Source: a candidate division Zixibacteria bacterium SM23_81
Lineage (GTDB): Bacteria > SM23-81
Reading direction: 5' to 3'
Assembly (NCBI GenBank): GCA_001304015.1
Contig: LJUY01000046.1
Location: 1 to 22,242, forward strand
Length of the DNA: 22,242 nt
The position numbers were made by a program, and so were the translations under genes. Every line of letters begins with the position of its first letter. Within the stretch, counting starts at the first letter, position 1. Below are positions 7,893-15,585 of this stretch, piece by piece. The notes under the pieces were generated by a model, which had not been told where the DNA came from, made no database searches, and saw only the letters and a program-made list of their open reading frames with translations.

Positions 7893-8867
7893 GTGTCATC
7901 AACCTTTGTCTTCTCTAGAATATTTACCCACAGCTTTTTCGCTTTGCTACAGGGCAACTTGTTAGGCTCCAGAATTCACGCCCAGATGTGGGACGATTTC
8001 AGCCATAACGGAATGGGTCTGATGATGCCATTTGCATTAGCCATGGCCCTGGCCCCTCTGTCAGCCCAGCTCTTGGAAAAGTTGCGGTTCCTCTTTAAAG
8101 ATCGAATCTTTTTTCACCGCGCTTACAAGAAACTTCCCCATTTCAGCGTGTGGACCATGGCAAAACTGCTCTTGCTTGTGGGGATCTTGGATGTGTTGAT
8201 ATTCATTTATCACAGGGAATTAACCCATGGTTTTGTCACGATGGTTCGCGGCATCCTTCTGCGGTGCGGTATCTATACGGATTTGCTGTACTGGCCTTTC
8301 CTGCCGGTGGTGATCAGGAACATGCCCATCCTGGATTCAGCCTGCTTATTTCCCTCCTGGCATCTGGCTCTGTACACCCTCGTGGTGGCGCTTGTGATCA
8401 TCGTGATCTTACCGCGGCTATACCGCATACCCAGAGCCATAGTGGTCTATTTTGTGTTGCTCTCGCTACTGAACGTAGCCTCCGCAGCCTTTTTCCTCTT
8501 GGCACCCCACCGATTTCCCTACGACATCGCCGACTTCTCAATGCTATACATGGGCACTCAACTCGGCATGTGGTTACTCATCCCTCTGGTGCTGGCGGTA
8601 GTCCTGGCACCTTTGCCGGCCTACCTCTTTGAAAAGCTGCTGGTCATCTTCCTGACCGTAGTCTATGCAGTGACTTTTGGGGCGATTCGCTATGCCGCTT
8701 TACTCTACCTGCTAAATAAAGTGACCGTCTTGTACATGGCGGCTATGTTCTTCGCCGTGGGACCGCTGATCGACTTCTTTTACGTGGTGGCTATCTATTC
8801 GGTTTACGTCAACATACTCGCGCTGCGTCTGCAGAAAGCTCAGGAGATCTGGCGATGGTTGTTCTGA
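7893..8867 (+). CDS. Multi-membrane protein with internal duplication, coupled to GT2 synthase
   Basis: A 324-residue polytopic inner-membrane protein with about 7-8 hydrophobic helices. I do not recognise the family. It contains a clear internal repeat: an early segment DFS..GMGLMMPFALAMALAP followed by LSAQLLEKLRFLF, and a later one DFS..LGMWLLIPLVLAVVLAP followed by LPAYLFEKLLVIF. Each begins with Asp-Phe-Ser and ends with a Leu-Glu/Phe-Glu-Lys amphipathic turn. Between them is YWPFLPVVIRNMPILDSACLF, a polar-edged stretch that could line a channel or active site. I chose GTG 7893 because GGGGGA lies 6 bases upstream; an in-frame GTG at 7845 would add 16 residues without a good ribosome site. 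The stop overlaps the GT2 start by 13 bases, so the two products are made together. It could be a polymer-export or synthase partner subunit. Confidence 0.72.
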   Translation: MSSTFVFSRIFTHSFFALLQGNLLGSRIHAQMWDDFSHNGMGLMMPFALAMALAPLSAQLLEKLRFLFKDRIFFHRAYKKLPHFSVWTMAKLLLLVGILDVLIFIYHRELTHGFVTMVRGILLRCGIYTDLLYWPFLPVVIRNMPILDSACLFPSWHLALYTLVVALVIIVILPRLYRIPRAIVVYFVLLSLLNVASAAFFLLAPHRFPYDIADFSMLYMGTQLGMWLLIPLVLAVVLAPLPAYLFEKLLVIFLTVVYAVTFGAIRYAALLYLLNKVTVLYMAAMFFAVGPLIDFFYVVAIYSVYVNILALRLQKAQEIWRWLF

Positions 8868-10138
8868 TCCTCAAACTCTACATTATCCTGGTCGTATTGG
8901 TCATGTCAATCTACGCGTTCCGGCACTACTTGTTCACCATCAACCGGCTTGGTGGGGAGCAGAGGCTGTATTACCAGGATATCGTCGATTCGGACCTACC
9001 CACAATCTCAGTCCTGGTCCCCATGCACAACGAGGAAAAAGTGGCTCGGCAGTCCCTCGAGGCCATTCTGCACTGCGATTATCCGCGGGAAAAGATGGAG
9101 ATCATTCCCATCGAGGACCATTCCACCGACGGCACCGAGGAGATTCTAAGGGAATTTGCCGCTAAACATGAGCTAATCCAACCTCTTTACCGCCAAGATG
9201 GGAAGAGGGGTAAGCCGGCGGCCCTAAACGAGGCTCTAAAGGTCGCTCGGGGAGAGATCATCCTGGTATTCGACGCCGATAACCTGCCCACTAGCGGAGC
9301 GTTGCGTGACCTCGCTATTTCCTTCAAGGACCCCGAGGTTGGGGCGGTCATGGGGCGAGTGATCCCCATTAACACTCGCAGCAACCTTTTAACCCGCCTT
9401 TTGGACCTCGAACGCAGCGGCGGCTACCAGGTCGACCAGCAGGCCCGCCATAACATGAAGTTGATACCACAGTATGGCGGGACAGTGGGCGGCTTCCGTC
9501 GCGAACTGGCCCTGGCCTTGGGTGGCTTCGATCCCAAGGTGTGTGCCGAGGACACGGAACTAACCTTCAGGCTGTTCATCAGAGGATGGAAGGTGGTTTA
9601 CGCCAACCGAGTAGAGTGCTTCGAAGAGGTGCCCGAAACATGGCGGGTGCGATCCCGGCAGATCCGGCGCTGGTCACGGGGGCATAATTTAACCCTTTTC
9701 AAGCATCTCGGCTCTCTACTCCGTTCTGATTTCCTGAGTCGAAGAGAGAAAAGAGACGGTCTGTTGCTGCTGATGATCTACACCGTGCCGGTCTTCCTCT
9801 TCGCCGGCATCGTCGATTCGGTTATTCTGTTTTTTCTAGGAGAAATGCAAATCTTCGAGAGCTTGCTTGTATTCCTCTACGTGGCAGCTTATAACTCCTT
9901 TGGCAATTTCGCCCCTTTCTATCAGATCGGCACTGCGTCATTGCTAGATGGTATAACTCATCGTATCCGCTTGTTGCCCTTCCTGATGTTCTACTTTGTG
10001 TTGAACATCTGGACCATAACCACGGGCTTCTTCCTCGCCGTCAGCGATCGGGTCCGGAATAACCAAGAAGCTCCGACTTGGCACAAAACTCAGCGGTTTG
10101 GAAATAACAATCACTTAAACAACAATAACCTATCATGA
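8855..10138 (+). CDS. Processive family-2 glycosyltransferase (polysaccharide synthase)
   Basis: A membrane GT2 enzyme of the cellulose/chitin/hyaluronan synthase kind, which links sugars from a nucleotide-sugar on the cytoplasmic face and feeds the chain through the membrane. A single N-terminal helix (about residues 3-24) precedes the catalytic domain. Its signature residues are all present: Asp88 in PIEDHSTDGT, the DxD at 140-142 (VFDADN), Glu232-Asp233 in AEDTEL as catalytic base region, and QIRRW at 269-273. A C-terminal set of three or four helices follows, ending near residue 400. The tail has the WHKTQR pattern common in bacterial synthases, then an Asn-rich end. There is no PilZ domain, so no sign of direct c-di-GMP control. 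ATG 8855 has AGGAG 8 bases upstream. It overlaps the genes on both sides. The sugar is unknown; an N-acetylhexosamine is likely given wecB downstream. Confidence 0.88.
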   Translation: MVVLILKLYIILVVLVMSIYAFRHYLFTINRLGGEQRLYYQDIVDSDLPTISVLVPMHNEEKVARQSLEAILHCDYPREKMEIIPIEDHSTDGTEEILREFAAKHELIQPLYRQDGKRGKPAALNEALKVARGEIILVFDADNLPTSGALRDLAISFKDPEVGAVMGRVIPINTRSNLLTRLLDLERSGGYQVDQQARHNMKLIPQYGGTVGGFRRELALALGGFDPKVCAEDTELTFRLFIRGWKVVYANRVECFEEVPETWRVRSRQIRRWSRGHNLTLFKHLGSLLRSDFLSRREKRDGLLLLMIYTVPVFLFAGIVDSVILFFLGEMQIFESLLVFLYVAAYNSFGNFAPFYQIGTASLLDGITHRIRLLPFLMFYFVLNIWTITTGFFLAVSDRVRNNQEAPTWHKTQRFGNNNHLNNNNLS

Positions 10139-11391
10139 AAACCTACTTTCTAACATTACTGGCAATTGTGCTTATCACATCTCTCGGGATTCCTACAAGT
10201 GCTCAGGAACAAGATTCGAGGGAATTGGCGGATTCAGCGGCTGTGGCTGATTCAGTGGCCGCGGACGCAGCCGCTGAACCCTACCGATCCTGGACACCTT
10301 TTTTGCTGCTATCCGTCTTTGTGCTGCTTATCATCATCCCTTTCATGCCGGGCTTTATCGAGGTCACCATCCCAAAGGACAGGTATCCGCTGCCGGTAAA
10401 GAACACGAGATACGCCAAAGATCCGCGCTACCTCGGCAAATCGGCGCGACGAATCCTCGCTGAGGCTTTGGAGGGCAAAATCCTAGAGGATGGCCAGCAC
10501 GCGGTGCTGATGTCCAAGGAGGAAACCCTCGACGTGAGCGACCAGATGGTGGTACCCATCAACGAGAGAGTCGAAAACGTCCAGTACGTTCGCGACGACT
10601 TACAGACCGAGGCCGGCGTTCGATTCAACAAGGAAGTTTTTGTAGGTGGCAAAGCGCACATCGGAGCCAAGAGCCGGCTGAGAACCCTGGCCTGCGACGG
10701 CGCCGTGACCATGGGTGAGGAAACTCGGGTGGCGCGCTGGCTTGATGCCGAGGGAGAAATCACCGTAGGTGATGGCTGCAACTTGGGAGTCAGCGCGGCG
10801 AGCCCGCGGGGGATCAGCTTGGGTGACCGAGTCCAATTCAAACGGCTCTTCGGCAATCCGGTGACTACGCCGGATTACATCGGCAGGGAAAATACCCAGC
10901 CTTCCACCGAACCACCCCGAGGTGCTAAGATCCCCAACAAGATCCGTACTATTAAAGACACCCTCGACCTGCACAGGAGAAACTTGACCTTGGCCGAAGG
11001 TGAGGAGCTGGAAGCAAACTTAGTGGTCAAGGGGGATCTGACTTGCGATGAGGGATCACGTCTCAGGGGTTCGGCTAAGGTCTACGGCTCTACGGTGTTG
11101 AAAAAGAACGCTATGGTGATGGGCGATATTTTCAGCGAGGGACCCGTCACCGTGGGCAAGGGCGCTGTGGTTTTGGGCAACATCTTCTCCCAAGACGCCG
11201 TCAAATTACTGCCTGGCGCTCGCCTTGGCCGCGAAGGGGCGCTCAAATCTGTCATCGGCAAGAAGGAAGTCCATATTGCTCAGAACGTCTCCATTCATGG
11301 CTATGTGCTGACCGAAGGCCGGGGAAGGGTTGTGCGTGAAAAAAGCTCCTCATCACGTCGCTCTCAGCCATCTGACCATATTGGGGCATAG
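10135..11391 (+). CDS. Membrane-anchored bactofilin-like beta-helix protein
   Basis: A 418-residue protein. An N-terminal signal peptide (residues 1-23, ending TSAQ) is followed by a short acidic Ala/Asp-rich segment (24-50), a transmembrane helix (about 54-75) and a basic stretch. Two right-handed beta-helix blocks follow (about 130-250 and 285-395), built of short repeats rich in Gly, Val and Asp such as VKGDLTCDEGSRLRGSAKVYG and VTVGKGAVVLGNI, as in bactofilins (polymer-forming cytoskeletal proteins). A Pro-rich linker splits the blocks. Basic residues right after the helix predict that the beta-helix faces the cytoplasm. Bactofilins polymerise and place cell-wall or polysaccharide enzymes. 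The start overlaps the GT2 stop as ATGA, with no ribosome-binding site of its own, so translation is coupled to the synthase. A role as synthase scaffold is inference. Confidence 0.78.
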   Translation: MKTYFLTLLAIVLITSLGIPTSAQEQDSRELADSAAVADSVAADAAAEPYRSWTPFLLLSVFVLLIIIPFMPGFIEVTIPKDRYPLPVKNTRYAKDPRYLGKSARRILAEALEGKILEDGQHAVLMSKEETLDVSDQMVVPINERVENVQYVRDDLQTEAGVRFNKEVFVGGKAHIGAKSRLRTLACDGAVTMGEETRVARWLDAEGEITVGDGCNLGVSAASPRGISLGDRVQFKRLFGNPVTTPDYIGRENTQPSTEPPRGAKIPNKIRTIKDTLDLHRRNLTLAEGEELEANLVVKGDLTCDEGSRLRGSAKVYGSTVLKKNAMVMGDIFSEGPVTVGKGAVVLGNIFSQDAVKLLPGARLGREGALKSVIGKKEVHIAQNVSIHGYVLTEGRGRVVREKSSSSRRSQPSDHIGA

Positions 11392-11701
11392 CTACTTTCC
11401 CACGAATAGGCCAGCAGAGCTGCTGGCTACAATCGGCATCCAGGATAATGCTCATACAAGTACATGAAAATTATGAAACAAAAGCATTAGTTGGCGGTTG
11501 AGCCTCGGTTCATTTCTGTTCAGATTCTCACCTTCTCCGCATGAGGGTTTTGGATACACTTCATACGATCTGGCCCGAATAAAGAAATGGGGTGTCACGC
11601 TCCCGGAACTGGATCATCGGTCAACTGAAAGCTAAATCGTCTCCCGCAACACAGCTCCTCCATGGGTGCAACGCTAGCCGCATTGGAAGGTGGTGGGCTC
11701 A
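11392..11701. other. Intergenic region between bactofilin gene and wecB
   Basis: Apart from the hairpin near its left end nothing definite is seen. A frame running into a TAA near 11634 reads like protein for about 30 codons (SYDLARIKKWGVTLPEL) but has no start codon or ribosome site; it could be a relic of an older gene. Confidence 0.35.
11407..11429 (+). repeat. Strong hairpin just after the bactofilin gene
   Basis: TAGGCCAGCA (11407-11416) pairs with TGCTGGCTA (11421-11429) around GAGC, leaving one bulged G. It begins 15 bases after the stop codon. No T-run follows, so it is not a classic intrinsic terminator; it may protect the 3' end of the mRNA or pause transcription before wecB. Confidence 0.4.
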
Positions 11702-12877
11702 ATGGCCAAAGTCGCCTTTATCTTTGGAACCCGACCAGAAGCTATCAAACTCTGTCCCGTTATCCTCGCATTCCGAGATAACTCCAGCTTGCAATCGCGT
11801 GTCTGCGTTACAGCTCAGCACCGTGCTATGCTCGATCAGGTACTGACTGTATTTGGGATAGTCCCGGACGTGGATCTGGATCTGATGCGATATAACAAGT
11901 CTCTGGGATCGCTCACCTCCCACACCGTGAACGCTCTGGACGGCTATCTGACGGACGAGCAGCCTGATTTAGTTCTGATCCAAGGGGACACCACCACGGT
12001 CTTCTGCGCCGCGCTGGCAGCCTTCTACCACCACATCGCAGTGGGGCATATCGAGGCTGGTCTGCGCACTGGCACCAAATTCTCCCCCTTCCCTGAGGAG
12101 ATTAATCGGGTGATGGCCTCCGTGGTGGCTGATTTGCACTTCGCGCCAACGGAGCTATCCCGCCAGAATCTGCTAAGGGAAGGCGTGCCAGCCGAGAGAA
12201 TTCTGGTAACCGGCAACACAGTTGTCGATGCCTTGCTATTTGCTCGATCCCGCGTCCGCAGCCATCCGCCGGCTATTGCAGGCCTGCCGGCCGAGTTGGA
12301 AACGCCGCGGGCAGAGCGACCTTTGGTCTTGGTAACCAGCCACCGCCGTGAGAACTTCGGAGCGGGCTTAAGGTCCATCTGCCGAGCCATCGCCACCCTG
12401 GCGAAAAAATTCCCCACAACGGACTTCGTCTACCCGGTACATCTGAATCCCAATGTCCATCAGCCGGTGCACAATCTACTGAATGGCCGACGGAATATCC
12501 ATCTAATCGAACCTCTGAGCTATCTGCCCTTCGTGGCCTTAATGGACCGCGCCTCTCTGATCCTCACAGACTCGGGTGGGGTGCAGGAAGAGGCGCCCAG
12601 CTTGGGTAAGCCGGTGCTGGTGATGCGTGAGAGCACTGAAAGGCCCGAGGCACTGGAAGCGGGAACGGTTCTGCTGGTGGGAACCGACCATGAAAAGATT
12701 GTTGCTGAGACGACCCGCCTATTAACTAACCGTGCGGCATACGAGGCCATGGCCCGAGCCCACAACCCTTATGGTGACGGCAAGGCCAGTGACCGCATCG
12801 TAGCCGCCTGCCAGGATTTCCTGGCTGTAAAGAGTTTTAGAATTATCAAGCCGAGGATCAGCTCGAGGCTCGCATGA
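11702..12877 (+). CDS. wecB: UDP-N-acetylglucosamine 2-epimerase (non-hydrolysing)
   Basis: Interconverts UDP-GlcNAc and UDP-ManNAc in the cytoplasm, the supply step for ManNAc- and ManNAcA-containing surface polymers. The family motifs run in order: FGTRPEAIKL at residues 8-17, QGDTTT, VGHIEAGLRTG, PFPEEINRVM, VTGNTVVDAL, VTSHRRENFG with the His-Arg-Arg-Glu cluster, YPVHLNPNV, and LTDSGGVQEEAPSLGKP, which with RESTERPEA binds the UDP phosphates. Length (391) is normal. I chose ATG 11702 because GGAAGG and GGTGG lie just upstream; a GTG at 11690 would add only four residues. It is 310 bp after the bactofilin gene on the same strand. No UDP-ManNAc dehydrogenase (WecC) is in view, so ManNAc itself may be the sugar used. 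The enzyme call is firm and its use by the nearby synthase is inference. Confidence 0.93.
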   Translation: MAKVAFIFGTRPEAIKLCPVILAFRDNSSLQSRVCVTAQHRAMLDQVLTVFGIVPDVDLDLMRYNKSLGSLTSHTVNALDGYLTDEQPDLVLIQGDTTTVFCAALAAFYHHIAVGHIEAGLRTGTKFSPFPEEINRVMASVVADLHFAPTELSRQNLLREGVPAERILVTGNTVVDALLFARSRVRSHPPAIAGLPAELETPRAERPLVLVTSHRRENFGAGLRSICRAIATLAKKFPTTDFVYPVHLNPNVHQPVHNLLNGRRNIHLIEPLSYLPFVALMDRASLILTDSGGVQEEAPSLGKPVLVMRESTERPEALEAGTVLLVGTDHEKIVAETTRLLTNRAAYEAMARAHNPYGDGKASDRIVAACQDFLAVKSFRIIKPRISSRLA

Positions 12878-12909
12878 ACTTCAAGGTAAGGGACGCTTCC
12901 TGCCCATTT

Positions 12910-12938
12910 TAATGGCAGTCTAGGGGATAGTATATAAT
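12910..12938 (+). promoter_or_regulatory. Possible promoter for the radical SAM gene
   Basis: A perfect -10 box TATAAT (12933-12938) lies 97 bases before the next start codon. The -35 region is weak (TAATGG at 12910-12915, 17-base spacing). A small inverted repeat CTGCC..GGCAG (12900-12919) overlaps it and might be an operator or the end of the wecB transcript. Confidence 0.35.
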
Positions 12939-13034
12939 AGCTGTTCTGACTATTCGCATAAGATGGAGTTATCAGCCATTGACGGAGCTTCATCAATTTG
13001 TCAGAACGAAAAGCAAACATAAACTAGAGAATTC

Positions 13035-13835
13035 ATGAATCCAGCTGAGATGGAAGAAACTCAAGGAGAGCAAAAAAGCAGCTCAAAGGAACACTGCATA
13101 GGGTCCCAACCATACGACCCGAAGATGCTGGCGAAAGAGCTGGAGAAAAGTGTCTGCCAGGGAAGCCAGCGCAAATACTACCGGCTGGCCAGGGCGGGTC
13201 ACTGGTATGGCGGTATCGCCACGGCTGATTGCTGCGGCTGCAATCTTCGGTGTGTTTTTTGCTGGAGTGGTAAACCCCGCAACCATCCAGAGACCATGGG
13301 CACCTTCTATCAACCTTTCGAGGTGGCCGGAGCCCTTATAGATTGTGCCCGGAAGCGTCGCTACCAGTTAGTGCGCATCAGCGGCAATGAGCCCACTCTG
13401 GGGAGGGAGCATCTTATCCAGGTCATGCACTCCGTGGAACGGTCTGGTCTCGCCTTCATCCTGGAGACCAATGGCATCCTCCTTGACCTCTCTCTAGCCA
13501 AAGCCCTCTCCTCTTTTTCCAATCTGCACGTCCGCGTCTCCTTGAAGGGAACCGATCCGGAGGAATTCTACCTGCTGACCGGCGCACGTCAAGAGAGTTT
13601 CTCCCTCCAACTATCGGCTTTGGAAAACCTACTGGTAGCAGGGGTCAGCTGCCATCCCGCTGTGATGGCCTCTTTTAGCTCTCCGGACAATATGGAGCAT
13701 CTGCGCACAACGCTGAGGATGATCAGCTCAGATCTGGTCCGTAATCTAGAAGAAGAGATCGTCATTATTTACCCGCACGTGGCCAGAAGGCTGAAACAGG
13801 CTGGTTTGCGACCCAGAAAGTCATATCGTCCTTAG
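13035..13835 (+). CDS. Radical SAM protein, function unknown
   Basis: A 266-residue cytoplasmic radical S-adenosylmethionine protein. The cluster-binding motif is CNLRCVFC (Cys69, Cys73, Cys76; CX3CX2C), preceded by two more cysteines at 66-67 that could hold other metal or simply flank the site. GNEPTLGREH, about 50 residues later, is the Gly-rich SAM-binding element seen in activase-like and 7-carboxy-7-deazaguanine-type branches. ETNGILL and VRVSLKGTDPEEF follow as the expected barrel strands. No C-terminal Cys-rich SPASM domain is present. The short end after VIIYPH is basic. The neighbours, wecB and a terminator, give no clear partner. An organic-radical modification or an activating-enzyme role are both possible. 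The ATG at 13035 has only a weak AGAGAA upstream. Confidence 0.82.
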   Translation: MNPAEMEETQGEQKSSSKEHCIGSQPYDPKMLAKELEKSVCQGSQRKYYRLARAGHWYGGIATADCCGCNLRCVFCWSGKPRNHPETMGTFYQPFEVAGALIDCARKRRYQLVRISGNEPTLGREHLIQVMHSVERSGLAFILETNGILLDLSLAKALSSFSNLHVRVSLKGTDPEEFYLLTGARQESFSLQLSALENLLVAGVSCHPAVMASFSSPDNMEHLRTTLRMISSDLVRNLEEEIVIIYPHVARRLKQAGLRPRKSYRP

Positions 13836-13939
13836 TTTATTGAGAAACAGAAGGGAGATGAAAGGCTGCTCCTGGCTTCTTCCGTTGGCGAATGAGAGGA
13901 TGGTCCCTTTCCTCTCTCTTTTTTCTGCAGAAAAGAAAA

Positions 13940-13966
13940 AAGCCCCGCCATCCCTTGGCGGGGCTT
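13940..13966 (-). terminator. Intrinsic terminator of the GH57 operon
   Basis: A perfect 10-base stem AAGCCCCGCC / GGCGGGGCTT around a 7-base loop. On the - strand it is followed by TTTTTCTTTTC, 22 bases beyond the GH57 stop codon. On the + strand it could also slow transcripts coming from the radical SAM gene, which ends about 100 bases to the left, so it marks the point where the two halves of the window converge. Confidence 0.9.
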
Positions 13967-13988
13967 ATCTGCTCCACATTGCTGTTCC

Positions 13989-15578
13989 TCAGCACATATC
14001 CCCATATACACGATAATCTATTCTGGGAAAGATGTTGTCCTGACCCTCGATCTCCCCCAGCCAGCGCTCGTCAATCTGGCCGTTCTTAGTATCCCGATAG
14101 AGTTTTAGGAATCGGAGGATGTGATCCCTGGTCCGGTTTACAGCATATGGGGCCACATCCCCCGTCTTCATCATGAAAGCCCAATCGCTGCTTTGAGCCA
14201 GAAGAAGCTCCCGGGCCGCCTGATTGAGGGCTCTGGTCTCCAGGGGGGTGGGCTGCACCTTCTCGTTGGCCAACTCGGTCATCCTCTCCGCAGCTTTATG
14301 CAGGTGCCGGTAAATCCAGTTGTTACTCCCCTCAAGCCACACTTCGTGATAACCCTTATACCCCCAGCTAGACGCCGAAGGAGTGGTCACTTGGTGGGTA
14401 GCATAACGCTGTAGGTATTCGCTGGGTGTGATCATCTTGAAAACCGTCTGATCGAAAGCTGCCTTGCGCAATAGCATCTCAAGCCACTCTGGCCCCTCAT
14501 ACCACCAATGGCCGAAAAGCTCCGCATCGTAAGGGGCTATTACTATGGGTGGTTTGTCCATAAAATCGCGGAGATACTCGATTTGTCGCTCTCGATTGAA
14601 CATGAAATTTCCGGCGTGTTCGTTGGCCTTTTCCCACCCTTTTTGAGGCACATAGGGCTGTTTCTCATCGGTTTTCCCGGTAATGCGATAATACTTGATG
14701 CCGGTGAAAACCCGAATTCCATGACTCCCAAGGTAAGGGCGAATGTACTCGTATTCCAGATCAAAACCGATATCCCGGTAGAAATCCCTATACCAGTAGT
14801 CTCCAGGGTAACCCCGTTCGACGCTCCATACTTGCTTAGAGGATTCCATGTCCCGACCGAAGGCAGCTACTCCCGAAGGGCAGTAAATAGGTGCAAATAC
14901 CCCAAACTTGGGGCGAGGAGAGGCATGAAGGATGCCGTGAGTTTCCGTAATAAAATACTCGATGCCTTCTTCCTTGAGCACCTGGTCGATTCCCGGCTCA
15001 TAACCGCACTCAGGCAACCAGATGCCTCGGGCTTGACGTCCGAATACCTGTTCATACTGCTGAATGGCCACTCGCACCTGCGCTCTCAGGGCGGGACGAT
15101 GGCCATTCATCAAAGGCAGATAGCCGTGAGTGGCAGCACAGGTGAGAATCTCCAACTTACCTGTCTCTTGAAGTTGCCCGAAGGCTGATACCAGATTTGC
15201 ACCAAATTCCTCCAAGAATCTCTGTCGGGCGCTGGTGAACTTCCCATGATACATGAGGGCAAGTTCGTGGAACTCCTGCTGCCACCGCGTGCGCATGACT
15301 TCTTTCTCGGCGAGCTCAATAAGCTTCTCCAGATGGCGGGCATAGCGGTCCTGCAAAAGGGAGTCTGTCAACATAGAGATCAAAGTGGGTGTCAGAGAGA
15401 GGGTCACGCGAAAGTCGACTCCCTCGGCGGACAGACGAGTGAAGGATTCTAACAGGGGGATGTAGGTCTCTGTGATGGCTTCGAAAAACCAGTTTTCCTC
15501 CAAGAAATCGGGATGCTCCGGATGACGAACGAAAGGAAGGTGCGCGTGGAGCACCAAACACAGATACCCTTTCTCCAT
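13989..15578 (-). CDS. GH57 1,4-alpha-glucan branching enzyme
   Basis: A glycoside hydrolase family 57 enzyme that makes alpha-1,6 branches in glycogen by transglycosylation in the cytoplasm. The N-terminal (beta/alpha)7 barrel opens with LVLHAHLPFVRHPE, holding the HAHLP motif of the family. GIWLPECGYEPG carries the nucleophile at Glu190, and VIAPYDAELFGHWWYEG the acid/base at Asp351. HAGNFMFNRE and SDWAFMMKTG in the C-terminal helical region match branching enzymes of the Thermus/Thermococcus type (DUF1957 domain). Length (529 residues) is typical for that group. The start is firm: ATG at 15578 with GGAGGG about 12 bases upstream, lying inside the end of the DUF4912 gene, whose stop is 7 bases away. 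The two genes are thus coupled. A strong terminator follows the stop. Confidence 0.92.
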   Translation of the reverse strand: MEKGYLCLVLHAHLPFVRHPEHPDFLEENWFFEAITETYIPLLESFTRLSAEGVDFRVTLSLTPTLISMLTDSLLQDRYARHLEKLIELAEKEVMRTRWQQEFHELALMYHGKFTSARQRFLEEFGANLVSAFGQLQETGKLEILTCAATHGYLPLMNGHRPALRAQVRVAIQQYEQVFGRQARGIWLPECGYEPGIDQVLKEEGIEYFITETHGILHASPRPKFGVFAPIYCPSGVAAFGRDMESSKQVWSVERGYPGDYWYRDFYRDIGFDLEYEYIRPYLGSHGIRVFTGIKYYRITGKTDEKQPYVPQKGWEKANEHAGNFMFNRERQIEYLRDFMDKPPIVIAPYDAELFGHWWYEGPEWLEMLLRKAAFDQTVFKMITPSEYLQRYATHQVTTPSASSWGYKGYHEVWLEGSNNWIYRHLHKAAERMTELANEKVQPTPLETRALNQAARELLLAQSSDWAFMMKTGDVAPYAVNRTRDHILRFLKLYRDTKNGQIDERWLGEIEGQDNIFPRIDYRVYGDMC

Positions 15579-15585
15579 ACGCTCT

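Noticed and set aside
8150-8632. 160-codon frame on the + strand
   Set aside because: Out-of-frame reading inside the duplicated membrane-protein gene; composition (His/Gly/Ser-rich) is typical of a shadow frame.
11480-11636. Protein-like reading (SYDLARIKKWGVTLPEL) before wecB
   Set aside because: No start codon or ribosome site and about 50 codons between stops; kept only as a possible gene relic.
14508-15188. 226-codon frame on the + strand
   Set aside because: It lies fully antisense to the GH57 catalytic domain, which has all its motifs; no family features in the + strand product.
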